A stretch of DNA of 64,000 bases from Sternotherus odoratus (lineage: Eukaryota > Chordata > Testudines > Kinosternidae): NCBI GenBank assembly GCA_032164245.1, contig JAVMKO010000006.1, positions 10,059,001-10,123,000 on the forward strand, in the 5' to 3' direction. Shown here piece by piece: positions 22,292 to 32,863 of this stretch (its first letter is position 1; each line of letters begins with the position of its first letter). The notes beneath the pieces were generated by a model, which saw nothing but the letters and a program-made list of their open reading frames with translations, was not told the origin of the DNA and did not search any database. A program made the position numbers and the translations under genes.

Positions 22292-22640
22292 ACACACTGT
22301 AACATTGCACTGGCAGGGCGCAATTCTATGTGAGGGGGGTTTTAGGGCCGTGATCTATTGCGAGATCTGTGTCAAAACATCATTGCGTCACGACAGTGTT
22401 CGCAGGGCCAGAAAACCATCCTGGGACCCAAGAATGTCCCGCAAACGCTAGGACTGCAAATCTTGAGACAGGTGCCAGCCCTGCTCCCACTGGATGTGAT
22501 TGAACACAGCTGAGGGGTGGTGGTTCTGGAGCTGCTCTGTGAAAACCGCCGTGGGCATTCATTAGCTCGAAGAGTTCATTGATCTTCAGTTTTGTCTCCT
22601 CTTTCCTTGGCTGGGAAGAATCTGTGTGAAGCTGTTGAAG
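22292..22640. other. Intergenic, unassigned
   Basis: No gene or repeat recognised. Frames on both strands show no family motif. Confidence 0.3.
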
Positions 22641-22644
22641 CAAG

Positions 22645-23030
22645 CAGTACGAAGACGCATGGTCTTATGGTTCAGCCTCAGGACAGCCCCAGAAGATCTG
22701 GGTTTAATTAATAGTTTTTCTAGTTTTCCCATGTCACCTTGGGATATTACTTGGGGCTTGGGCTGTGGGACTGTTTAACTGCAGTCTAGACGTCTGTGGG
22801 ACCCTCCCACCTTGCAGCCTCCCCAGAGGTGGGGCTCTCGCCTGAGCCTGAACATCCACACTGCGATTAAATAGCCCCATAGCCCCAGTCCTGTGAGCCT
22901 GAGCCAGCGGGCAGGGGCCAAGTGAGGGTTTTTAATTGCAAAGTAGACATACCCTCAGTCGCTCTGTGCCTCAGTTTCCCAGCTGTAATATGATATCATA
23001 TTTCCTTTCTCCCCTCCATTTATTTTGTGA
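22645..23030 (+). mobile_element. MIR-like SINE interrupted by a Harbinger-like MITE
   Basis: The + strand MIR-like order 'tcttatggttcagcctc', 'agaagatctgggttt', 'catgtcaccttgggat' breaks at about 22757. It resumes at about 22957 with 'gtcgctctgtgcctcagttt', the normal continuation. The intervening stretch is the MITE at 22757-22954. Confidence 0.65.
22757..22954. mobile_element. Harbinger-like MITE (decayed left end)
   Basis: On the complement the right end reads GAGGGTATGTCTACTTTGC, a typical Harbinger MITE terminus. The left end is degraded ('ggcttgggctgtggg'). The interior has the 'gcctgagcctgaacatccac' motif and its inverse. The left edge is inferred from the break in the surrounding SINE. 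Confidence 0.55.
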
Positions 23031-23714
23031 GGGGGTCCGGAGCTTGTGATGGGTGCTTCTTTGTTTACAACAGTGCACACGTGAATAAATAAAAGCAGGT
23101 TGACATTCCTGGAAGCCGAGTGGTTGGAGATTTGTCCTGCCGGGGCTGCTCAGGGAGGACACGGGGTACATCTCTCCGACACACCTGCAGTCATTTTCTG
23201 GCTTTCCGTCTGTGCACAGGCCGACATTTTCCTGAACAAGCTGCCCCGCGTTAGGCCCTGGTAAGGAAATGGCTCGTTCCTCTGGGAGGCTCCGCGTGCT
23301 TTAAGATTGGTGCATGGAAGCAGGTGTGATGGATGCAGAGAGAGCTTGATTTCATGGCGCTCCTCCTGCTGATGTGGCCAGAGGCAAGCGCCCGTTGGCT
23401 CACCTCCCCTTCTGTTCCTCAAAGCGAGTGCCTCCTTATGGATGCTGTCGCAGTTGGTTTGGGATGTTTCTGTCCCCCGCTCCCCGATGATTCTGGCAGT
23501 AATTTCACACTAAAGACCTGCTGTGCTGCTCTTCCTGGCAAGCCCCTTGTGTGGCTCTTTCTAATCTGCATTTGATTTTCAATCAGGTTAATTTGGGTTT
23601 CCTCCAGGCTGTTGTTTCTCTATCACTAACTTCTATGCTAATGTGCTCATGTCCTGCTACCATAGTCTTAGATGGCAGAGTACCATTTCCTCAGACTCCC
23701 AGACATTTGGCAGC
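23031..23714. other. Intergenic, unassigned
   Basis: No supported gene. The open frames at 23150-23575 on both strands lack recognisable domains. Confidence 0.3.
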
Positions 23715-23728
23715 CTGCTTATTTCAGG

Positions 23729-23931
23729 AATCAGAGAGGTAGCCGTGTTAGTCTGGAATAGCAGAGGTAACAAAGAGTCCTGTGGCACCTTAAAGACTAG
23801 CTATAAAGTTTTGAAGCATAAGCTTTCGTGGGCTAATACCCACTTCGTCGGATGCAAGCAGTGGCCACGAGAGCTTATGCTTCAGAACTTTATAGTTAGT
23901 CTTTAAGGTGCCACAGGACTCTTTGTTACCT
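23729..23931. mobile_element. Penelope-like palindromic insertion, 14-bp duplication
   Basis: The left arm starts 'atcagagaggtagccgtg', then 'gtaacaaagagtcctgtgg', 'caccttaaagactag' and 'aagcataagctttcgtggg'. The right arm repeats this in inverse order and ends '...gttacctctg'. The flanks share CTGCTTATTTCAGG (23715-23728 and 23932-23945); part of the right copy overlaps element sequence, so the true duplication may be 9-14 bp. The right arm lost part of its centre ('gtggccacgag'). Confidence 0.8.
23815..23854 (-). ncRNA. Hammerhead-ribozyme-like core (left arm)
   Basis: On the minus strand: CCGACGA, stem GTGGG-TATTAG-CCCAC, GAAA, then GC-TTAT-GC and TT. This is the hammerhead order CUGANGA / stem II / GAAA / minimal stem III / cleavage site. 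One core position (the U of CUGA) is C. Hammerhead motifs are known in Penelope-like retroelements; activity of this copy is not implied. Confidence 0.5.
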
Positions 23932-23945
23932 CTGCTTATTTCAGG

Positions 23946-25439
23946 TTTCTTCTCCTGGAATGAGTCCAGCATTTTATTTCATAACTTCATTGTTCCTCCA
24001 GCAATCCTCCTGATGAGGCTTTGCCAAAGCTAGTACTAGAGGAGAGGGCTAAACTCCAGGTGCTTATATGGAATTGGTTTCTTGTGGGTTCAGAACTTCA
24101 GGACTTACATTTGACCAGGTGGCCAAGGGCTTTTCTTTCTAAAGACTGCTAGCTTGTTCTCCAGAATCTCAGCTTTCGTTAGAGAAAGTCTCAAGCCCTT
24201 GCAGTTCTGCAGAAAACAATTAAAATGTGAATTGAGCACAAACCAATGCAATAATGTCTGCCTGAGTTTGCAGAGAGCCTGAAACAATAGGCTTGAAAGG
24301 TGCGACCTCCTTTATCTCAAGCAACTAGCTCCTTCTGCCTTCAAACCTGTGGGGGCCCACCAGCTTTCTCATTGGCTCCGTGGCCTGTCTGCTGATGGCT
24401 GTCTGCAAACTAGTTACACATTCACTTCACATTTTCATGATTATTAGCCCATAGGTTTGCAAACCTACAGAGATATTAATGAGAGCTAAGGTTCTGGTGT
24501 CATCACATGGCTCAGCTGGGATACATGCCTATAATGGAATTGAACAGCAATGGGGGCAACCAAGCTTGGGGACCTCGGCAGAGCCTGCATGGTCATACAG
24601 GAAACATCTGCAAAATACATTCAGAGCCGTCTCTCCTCCTAGCATCTCAAGTGAGTGGAGAATGGGTGGGGTCCACCAATGTGACCCCAGGACAGAAACG
24701 TGTTTTCTCAGCTTCCCACTTGCAATGTGGCCTATTTAATGATCGTGTGTCTGGATCAGGGAGCGGCTGAAGCTACAACATTCAGATCCTGGCCCAGCTT
24801 TCGAATGCTCCAATATTGGGGCGTTTGGAGCCGGTGTTTTGGCTCACTGGCTATTTGCAAAACCGGACCCTAGCTTCAGCTTCCGACTCCCACCCCGTTC
24901 CAAACAGAAGAGAAGTTCAGGAGGTTGAGAACTTGGTTGTTTTGGTTCCGGGCCATCTAATATGGATTTAACACAGGCTTCAGTGCTTTGCTGAAGGGGG
25001 AGGGGCTTGAGCAGGCATGTAAAGTTAAGTGCTTGGCTGTTTTCTCAGGGCCCTTGGCTTTATACGGCCATTCCAACACATTCGTCTCTCAACAGCTGGT
25101 GTAGATCATGCAGCATTGGTAGGATGCACCCATGGCGGGACCCTCCTCTCACACAGCTGGCAGCTGCATTCTGCACCAGGTCTAGCTTGTGAGGGAGGTG
25201 TTTAAAAACCCCAAAGCACTAAAGATGATATCCCAGTACTGCTGAGTGTCTGGCCCGGGCCATTCCACTCCCATGCTCAGAGCAGGGAGCCTGCTCGTCT
25301 CGACCCAATCTCACCGACGCTCCAAATGCCCTCTCTGGTTTATGCCCTGTGCTTAGAACGGAGAAGAGAGCCCTGTACTCTGTGCTGCTTTGCTGGGGCA
25401 AGTTTATTAATGGGGCCCGTGAGTGAATGATTCGTGGGA
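23946..25439. other. Intergenic, unassigned
   Basis: No gene, transposon terminus or tandem repeat recognised. Confidence 0.35.
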
Positions 25440-25625
25440 TAGAGTCATAGAAATGCAGGGCTAGAAGGGACCTCGAGGGGCCATTTAGTACAGTCGCCCC
25501 ACTCTGAGGCAGGACCAAGTAAACATAGACCTTCCCTGACAGGTGCTTGTCCAACCTGTGCTTAAAAACCTCCAAGGACAACCTCCCTAGGTAACCCCAA
25601 GCCTGCACAATTCCCTGAGAGACGT
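25440..25625 (-). mobile_element. CR1 LINE 3' fragment
   Basis: The + strand gives the inverse of a CR1 3' end: 'gagtcatagaaatgcaggg', 'ctagaagggacctcgagg', 'ctgaggcaggaccaagt', 'ttgtccaacctgtgcttaa', 'acctccctaggtaaccc'. The subfamily differs slightly from the copy at 11150. Confidence 0.8.
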
Positions 25626-26435
25626 GGCATCCCACAATACATTGTGGCCGCCCCATAATGCAAAACAGCAATTTCCCATTAAGCAGCATGCCTCCTGGTG
25701 GCATGGAGGTCATTGGGATGCCTACCCACAGTGCAATGTGTTTCTGCCAGTACAACTTTGATGTGGTGTGGACGCAATGCAGCTGCACGAGTGACTGAGT
25801 GTGAACCCAATCTGTTGAAATAGTTTTGTGTGTGGCACTTTGCTGACCAAATGTCTTCTGGTACAATGGTTTTGTATAGGCAAGGCCTAGCTGTATAGAA
25901 GCACAAGTCCAAGAGCTGCAACAAGCCAAAGAAAACCTGTCCCGTGAAGGAACCTCATTTGGATTGCAGCTGAAAATACAATAAAGCTTGTCAATCATCA
26001 TTGGATCGGACTCCATTGGTTGTAATTTTCATCCAGTACTGAGCATCAATAACTGCAGAAAGTTCCACCTCCAAACTATTTTCAATGGAAATGAGACTCC
26101 TTCGTTTCAGTGAAGTTATTCTGGATTGACACCGGGGTGGAAGGAAAATGCAGCTTCCTTTCCTGGTAAAGTATCTGTTCAACCCAGCCCCCGATGGAAA
26201 TAAATGGAAAACTAAAACACAAACAGAAGACTCTCTACACGAAATAAATGATGCACAGTGGTTACAGTTGGAATCTGAGAGCCACTTGGAGGTAATCATG
26301 TAAAAACCAGATGTGTCTGAGAGTGATTTCAGCCAATGGCAGCGGCTCCAAAATCCCGGACATTATATTTTCCTTTAAAGAAAAATGAGTTTTCAGACTG
26401 GGGGTGGGGGGGACACACAAAGGAGACAGTAACCC
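25626..26435. other. Intergenic, unassigned
   Basis: A 265-codon minus-strand frame (25219-26016) runs through the CR1 fragment and has no recognisable domain of its own. I do not support it as a gene. Confidence 0.35.
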
Positions 26436-26439
26436 AGCA

Positions 26440-27050
26440 GTGTGACCAGCTGAGCTGGCATGGGCTGAAAGTGAGGATGACTAAGACTGAGTTCATGTGG
26501 GTCAGTAGAGGTGCCAGAGAGAAATTGGACGTAGAGATTGATGGAGTGAGACTAAACCAGACTGATCCATTCGAGTACCCTGCCAGCTGCGTCACGGAAG
26601 ATAGCGAGCTTGAATGTGAGATACTATCCCGATTGGGAGTGTGGAATAACCTCTCAGGGGTTCGACAAGCATCAGCCACTGAGACTAAAACCCCAATTGT
26701 GTAGAACAGTGGTGCGCCCCGCAATGCCGAATGGTGCAAAAGCATGGGCGATGACAGGTTCAATGCCTACTTGTGTTTTGAGATGAGACGTCAGTGTGTC
26801 GCAAGAGGAGTTGCCAGGAGAGAGAGATTTCAACCTGGAAGTATTAGGATGGAAGTTAAAGTCCGTGATGTAAAATCCGGGAATTGTGACTTTGCTGGTG
26901 TGGGCACATACAGAGATTGGACGAAGAGGACCTGGAAAAGACAGCATGGCAGGAGGGGGTGGAAGGAAAGCGAAGCCAAAGATGGATTGCATCAAAGAAG
27001 ATGGCAAGTTGGTGGACCTTCCTGCTACCTCAGACAGATGAAGATGGTGG
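26440..27050 (+). pseudogene. Decayed non-LTR retrotransposon RT remnant (RTE-like)
   Basis: From about 26475 one frame reads 'TKTEFMWVSRGAREKLDVE' and then 'VRLNQTDPFEYPASCVTEDS', the region just after the palm of RTE/L2-like reverse transcriptases. Near 26698-26755 another frame carries the remains of a 'KTVVRPAMLYGAEAWAM'-like block. Near 26975-27005 a third frame holds a 'RPKRRWIDCIKED'-like block. At least two frameshifts and several stops separate these blocks, so the element is long dead. No 3' tail could be set, and the clade is a best guess from motif style. Confidence 0.65.
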
Positions 27051-27059
27051 ATGCTTGCA

Positions 27060-29255
27060 TGACAACCTGACCATAGTGGATAGGATAAATGGAAGAAGGA
27101 GGAGGAGTTTGGAAGGGGGGAAATGTGAAGGTTGGAGAACCATTCTCCTAACAAGGTAGCTACGACATTTCCTCTGCCACCCTGTCCTACTTTGCATTCA
27201 GCGAATCCAGGGGGATGAACCTGGATTGGCTACAGGGCCTACTGTCACTTTGAATCAGCTGGCAGCAATGTGCCCAGAGAAGGCTGCCAGCCCCTGCTGC
27301 TTTTGCCGGGAGGGAGGGGATTGTATTTGCAGTGCCTGCCTTTGAAATGAAGTAAACTCCTCTACGTTGCATGGCCACTAGAGGTTTGTTATTGTAAAGA
27401 TTCTCCTGTATCCACATCTGGTCTTAATAAAACAACGGTACAAAGAAACAGCCTCACTTCTATTTCCTGAATCAGCAGCAACGGCATGAGATCTGGATAA
27501 GCCTGGGCCTGATAATTTTCTGCAATTGAAATGCCATTTCTTTTCCGAACAGGAAATGCTCTGTCTGTTTGTAAACAGTTGGTTTAATAGGACATCGATT
27601 CTTCGTCCCAGGCAATATCTTCATTAAGATAGTTCAGATTATATTGTCTTTCAAACCAATGCTAATAAAATGTTACAAGTTTTAAAAATATTCCCTGAAC
27701 AGTAGGAGCTCAGGGAATTCAGTTAGCATTGCAAGCCAGTATGTAGCTGGGTTTCAAAATCAGCCTTTACTCTGCCCAGGTATCACAGCCCAGTTTTTAC
27801 CAATGTGTAGGGGACCCTACCCAGTCACCCTCTGACTGTCCTGATGAGCAGTGTGGTCTTTAGCTGTATATTGATAGACCAGACCCCTGTTCCTCCAGTT
27901 CTATTGGGTACAGAGAGGTCTCTACTAATTACCCAAAGGGGGTCAGCGTAGATCCTGGGAACACCTGACTCTGTGCTGGAGGGCCTCCCAAACTTGTCAG
28001 TAGCTGGTGCAACTGAGCGGGGATGGAGGGAACAGGAGATGAGCAGGGTCTATCCCCATGTGACCCGGTGACTGCCTTGGGGGACTGGAACCTAGTAGTG
28101 ACCTGCCGCCAACCGTTCAAGGAGGCTCCCCCACCCTGCGTCAGACGGCCACCGTCCTGGCTGACACACTGTGGAACGTCCTGAGGTCACAGCATGAGCT
28201 GCAGCGGCTTGAGCTAAAGGGCCACTCTTCTCTAGCTGGGGCTGGAATAGCTTCGGGTCATCTGCAGACTGGGCAGCGAGGGGGACCTGCCATAGGCTCT
28301 CCTCAGCGGTTATGTGTGCTACAGGGCAGTCCCTTCTCCAGCTGCCTCTCCCCTGTGCCGGGATTGCTATGAGCACAGCTCCAACGGCCTGTCCGCGCCG
28401 TCCTTTCTGCAGGGGTGGGTATATTTAAAGCTGCTGTGAAGCGGACGTATCTGGGGACTTTATTCTCCCTGCAGGGGATGTGTAGCGACCATTGAAATCC
28501 GTGGGGGCTACCCACTTGCTGTGGGGGAGAGGGGAAGAGAAGAGGGCCCCTTGATTGCAGGGGATACAAAGGCTCACTGGCGGGGCTGCCCTCCCCTTCC
28601 TCTCAAAGGGCTTTTGCAAAGGTTCTGGCTTGCAGAGGTCCTGTGTGCATTACAGGTTGGGGTTGCACTTTACAGAGCTAACTGTCACTGAAGGAGCTGT
28701 TGGAATTGCAATGAAACTGAAGGGCTCAACCAGTCCCCTGTTGAATTTTCTCTCTGTAAACCATTGCACAAATCAGCCAGATTGGCAGGCGTTTAACACA
28801 GGACCAGCACGGGAAGAGCAGCGGGGGAGTTGCAGGTCAAGACCTGGGTGCATTGGGGCAGAGAGGCGCGGGCACAGAGCCTGCCTGTGCTATGTATAGC
28901 AAGTGGTTATTCCCTCACTTCATGAACATTCAGCTTGCGGTCAGAGGTTAAAAATGCAGGCCAGCAAGGGAGTAAGTACAGTTTAGCAGTATTGCATTTT
29001 GGGTCACATTTTTAGGGAAGCAGAATCCTATGAGCAGAATGTAATGGGCACACATGTCCCCCATTTGCCTTCCCAATCACCCCAGTTGTGTATGAAGCAG
29101 GTGGATAGTTGCCTATGACAACTAATCATTTGCACACGTTTAACTCATTGGCAAGCAAGCTGTTGCCAACTGTGCAAGCAGTTTCTGGTCCTCAAATGAT
29201 CCTCTGTCTTTTAAAAATGTAGCTATCATACTGGGATGGCTTTTATTTTCTGTGT
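27060..29255. other. Intergenic, unassigned
   Basis: No gene recognised. The stretch 27420-27720 is AT-rich and repeat-free and resembles conserved non-coding DNA. The stretch 27930-28640 is GC-richer with several meaningless open frames. Confidence 0.3.
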
Positions 29256-29261
29256 ACCTTA

Positions 29262-29410
29262 CCTTTAAGTGGAGTGGCAGGGGATGAATCACTTGGAGAT
29301 CGCCTTGGATCACTTGATGGTTACCTGTTCGGTTCATTCCTTCTGGGGCACCTGGCATTGACTGCTGTTGGAAGACAGGACACTGGGCTAGATGGACCAT
29401 TCTTATGTTA
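29262..29410 (+). mobile_element. CR1 LINE 3' UTR fragment
   Basis: 'ggatcacttgatggttacc', 'tgttcggttcattcc', 'ggacactgggctagatgg' and a final 'accattcttatgtta' match the 3' tail of the CR1 at 1201-1687. An internal duplication of 'gatcacttg/gaatcacttgg' is visible. Confidence 0.85.
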
Positions 29411-29639
29411 AGTTTCTTCTAAGCACTCTCCCAAGAGTCAGTCTTCAGTAGTCATCTTGTTGGAGTACAGACCCTCAGAAGGGGCATTCACACTACTTTC
29501 CTATAGAGACTTGATTTTTGTGCTTTCTTGTTTTGTTGAGCTCTTAAGCTTACCTTCCCGCAGAGCAATTTTTAATGATCTGTTTGCCCTGTGCAGGGTG
29601 CAAAGATTAGCTTTTATCAGCGTTAGTTTAACTCTTTGT

Positions 29640-29720
29640 AAATTGCAGACACACACATGTGCCTACACATATACATCCATACGCGAACATACACACATAT
29701 ACACCCACCCACCCACACAC
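29640..29720. repeat. CA-rich interrupted microsatellite
   Basis: A degenerate (CA)n/(ACAT)n tract. Several small + strand frames across it are artefacts. Confidence 0.85.
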
Positions 29721-30179
29721 CGTTCTCTATGAATCATCCTTTGTGTTCATCTGTCTGGAAATGTGGAAAATTAAGCGCTATTTATTCAGTATTGATAGTG
29801 TGCTTAGCATGGCACAGAATTCAGAGGACACATTCCTTTCCTTTTGGAGGTTACAATGTAAGATGTGACTTCTAGAGAGGTAGTTTTCCTCTATTTCTCT
29901 GAGGATGGGATCTGTCAAAGATTATGCTCACATGTTCTAAAGAAAATGTAGCACCATGTTCAAGAGCCCTCACCCATCCCATAGACTCACTGCCCGTGCT
30001 CCTTAGTCCTCATGGGGTTGGTCTTGCCACCAGTTCCATCGGCAAGGGTTGCATGATGGAAATTGAAATCGGACTACTTTGTATTAATAGTGAACGGTTA
30101 TTATTTGTATCACAATACCACCACATATCACAATACCAACTAGAGGCCCCATAACCATGGCCCCATTTGCTAGACCCAT

Positions 30180-30380
30180 AGTGTAAGAGAGTCCCTCCCT
30201 GAGAGAGCTTTACACTCTCTATAGATAAACTGGCAAAGAATGAGAGGGAAAACACAGGCATGGAGAGGTGAAGTGATATTCCTAAAACCACACAGAAAAT
30301 TGGTGACAAAGTCAGAATTGGAACTCAGGTCTCTTGACTGCTAGTCTAGTGCTTGGGCCACTAGACCACACTGCCCCAAG
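30180..30380 (-). mobile_element. MIR-like SINE
   Basis: The inverse order 'agagagtccctccctgag', 'gagctttacactctctat', 'ggagaggtgaagtgat', 'aactcaggtctcttgac' and 'cactagaccacactgcccc' is a well-preserved minus-strand MIR-like copy. Confidence 0.8.
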
Positions 30381-30399
30381 ACATTCATGAGCTGGAGAG

Positions 30400-30680
30400 G
30401 TTCAAGACCTGGGACGGAGAGACAGGAATTCCTGGGCTCTACTCCTGGCTTCAGCAATGATTTGCTTTGTGGCCTTGGGCAAATCACATAGGCTCAGATC
30501 CTCAAAGGTATTTAGGTGCCTAATTCCCATTGATTTCAATAGGAGTGAGGTTTGAGGATCTGGGACTTAATCTCTCTGCTTCAGGTTACCTGTAAAATAG
30601 GGATAACAACACCTACTTAACCCACAGGGGGTACTGTGTTATTGAAATGAGGTACAAGCATATAGGTTTTGATTCTTATT
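30400..30680 (+). mobile_element. MIR-like SINE split by a small MITE
   Basis: 'gggctctactcctggcttc', 'tgtggccttgggcaaatcac', then after the insert 'taatctctctgcttcagg' and 'cctgtaaaatagggataac' give a + strand MIR-like copy. Removing 30491-30566 restores the expected 'aaatcactta' junction. Confidence 0.75.
30491..30566. mobile_element. 76-bp palindromic MITE, sister of 21527-21610
   Basis: The left end is GGCTCAGATCCTCAAAGG and the complement of the right end is GTCCCAGATCCTCAAAC. It is flanked by ATA (30488-30490) and TTA (30567-30569), consistent with a TWA target. It is inserted in a SINE as its sister copy is, but at a different site. Confidence 0.7.
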
Positions 30681-31645
30681 TATACTAAGGCTCTTTTACA
30701 TTGCTACAGCAATGTAATGAATGAGAGTCAGTCCCTGTCTATGACAATGTACAATCCAAATTAGAACTGTTCAATGGGACTTAAGCATGTGCTACAGTGC
30801 TCTGCTGAATAGAGACTTTATAGTGAGAGCCGGTGGGTGAAACAAACTAGTGGGGATGCACCAGAAATATTAACAGGGCCCACACATTTGCGGTCTGTTC
30901 CCTGCTTTAGTTTGATCTAAAGCAAAAATCAAATCACACACAATAAAGTCTTTCCCTGTGAATGTCTTTGGAATGCTGATAAAATAGCACAGCTGATCTG
31001 TTTAAAATGGTATTTTCCCTTTTAGGCTATTTTTAGAATTGACTTGAAAACTGTGTATCCATTATGTTCACTCTTGGCTGCATTATCACGGTGTTGTGTC
31101 TTTTATAGGGACCCTTTTGTTGTTTTTCCTGCCCTCAGTGGAGGGGTTTGATTTAGGCTTAACTGCCATGCTCCACCTCAGTCTATTTAGCACCACCAGA
31201 AATGCTGCAATGTTGGGCTGTTGTTAAAGAAATGGTTCCATGGATATCAGTTACAAACCCCTGTGAATTCTTCTGCTGCCGCAGGCAGCTTCCTGTCCCT
31301 GACCAGAGGGATTATAACAGGATTAGCCAACTGTTCAAAATCTTATGTACTGCTTAGATTGGGTTGTAATTGCATTCCACAATCATATGGACACTTTGGC
31401 CTGAATCAAACCCCATAATTGCCTACCGGCCTTATTGAATCCTTGGTCCATACTGCGTACTTGATTGACCCATTGAGCTGCATTGCAGATGGTAGATTTA
31501 GGGCGGTACAAGGTCCTTTGCAAAGAACGAACTAAACCAAGTCTGCCAGTCCCCCACTTCGTTAAAGTCCAGCCTAAAGACCCACTTCTTCTGTGAGGTT
31601 CACACATGACAGTTATTCAGTTAGGGCACCATTTTCTTTTCTGGT
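30681..31645. other. Intergenic, unassigned
   Basis: AT-rich, repeat-poor stretch with no gene recognised. The interval 30880-31130 has the look of conserved non-coding sequence, untested. Confidence 0.3.
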
Positions 31646-31649
31646 TTAT

Positions 31650-31790
31650 GGTAATTGAGACAATAAAGAGTCTTATGGTTAAGGTGTTGGGCTTGGCCTC
31701 AGAAGATCTAGCTTCAGTTCCTCCCACTGCCATAGACTGTCTGCATAACCTTGGGCAAGTCACCGACAGGGCATTGGCCGTGTGTACTCC
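31650..31790 (+). mobile_element. MIR-like SINE fragment
   Basis: 'gtcttatggttaaggtgttgg', 'cctcagaagatctagcttc', 'ccttgggcaagtcaccg' give the 5' half of a + strand MIR-like copy. Confidence 0.65.
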
Positions 31791-32396
31791 CAACGCTGGG
31801 TTTCAGTGATAAAAACATCCCAAGGGTTATAGCTGCTTGCTGTGTCCTGCATAATAGAAGTGAAGCAAACTGGGTGTGGTGGGGGAGTTTCCTCCAGTAA
31901 AGATGGTGTGGCCATCTGCTGAGTTTGAACAGCGGAAGGAGGGCTTTCAGAAGAGCTCAACATGGCGCTATGCAGCTCAGGGAGCCTTTGAAAGAGCACT
32001 TGAACAGTGAGCCCCAGTAATGTGTTGTGGTGCACTGTGCTGTACTTGGTTGTGCTCTTTTGGGACCTGTTAGGAATTGTGTGGTGCTAGGTGTACATTT
32101 ATGATCATGACACGGTGTTTGTCACTGTTCTGATGAGTTGTCTTAAAGTGGAGGCGGGGGCCTTCTGCTCTCCATGACCCCGTGGCAGTGGAGTTCACAC
32201 TTGTGACCAGAGCGGCCAATGTTGGGCATTGTGAGACAGCTGCTGGAGGATAGTTAGGATTAATGTGAATAATGTGGTGTCTATGCGCGTGCTCCATTGA
32301 CCTCAGTACATTGACCATGATTCAGTGTGTCTCGGGAAGGTGGTGTTACTATGCAGTTGTAACAGGGCACTTCCATCGATGACAGATAAATGTAAG
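31791..32396. other. Intergenic, unassigned
   Basis: No recognised element or gene between the SINE and the Tigger-like element. Confidence 0.3.
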
Positions 32397-32398
32397 TA

Positions 32399-32861
32399 CA
32401 GTAAAACCTCGATTTAACGGACTAATTCGGGCAAGGGGGTGTCCGTTAAATCAGAAAGTCCGTTATTTAAAAAAAAAAGAAGCTGTCGGAGCAGCAGCCC
32501 GCCCGCCACAGGGCCGGGGCGGCAGCTCCGCAGCCCGCCCGGCTGCTGGGACCCGGGCGGGAGCCGGCAGCCAGCCCGCCCGCCCGCTGCCTGGACCCTG
32601 GCGGCAGCCGTGAGCCGGCAGCCAGCCCGCCCGCCCGCTGCCTGGACCCGGGCGGCAGCCGGGAGCCGGCAGCCAGCCCGCCCACCCGCTGCCTGGACCT
32701 GGGCGGCAGCCGGGAGCCGGCAGCCAGCCCGCCCGCTGCCTGGACCCGGGCGGCAGCCGGGAGCCGGCAGCCAGCCCTCGACAGATGGATTTCGGATGCA
32801 TCAGACTTGCTTAGAAATTTTGTCCGTTGCATCCGAAGTCCGTTAAATCGAGGGTTTACTG
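32399..32861. mobile_element. Tigger/pogo-like element carrying a GC-rich minisatellite
   Basis: The ends CAGTAAAACCTCGATTTAAC and, on the complement, CAGTAAACCCTCGATTTAAC are inverted repeats of about 25 bp. They are flanked by TA (32397-32398, 32862-32863) as expected for Tc1/mariner-pogo. The interior has no transposase and instead holds a 51-bp GC-rich tandem repeat. Confidence 0.85.
32535..32775. repeat. 51-bp GC-rich minisatellite, 4-5 copies
   Basis: The unit includes 'gggagccggcagccagcccg' followed by 'cccgctgcctggacccgg'. A 51-bp period gives open frames in all phases on both strands, with repeated 17-residue units. These are not genes. Confidence 0.9.
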
Positions 32862-32863
32862 TA

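Noticed and set aside
25219..26016. 265-codon minus-strand frame
   Set aside because: It crosses a CR1 fragment and unrelated sequence. No motif, and no similarity to a known protein recognised.
29640..29720. CRISPR-like or regulatory repeat
   Set aside because: It is a CA-rich microsatellite; no spacers and this is eukaryotic DNA.
32439..32846. Proline- or alanine-rich repetitive frames
   Set aside because: Caused by a 51-bp minisatellite inside a Tigger-like element.
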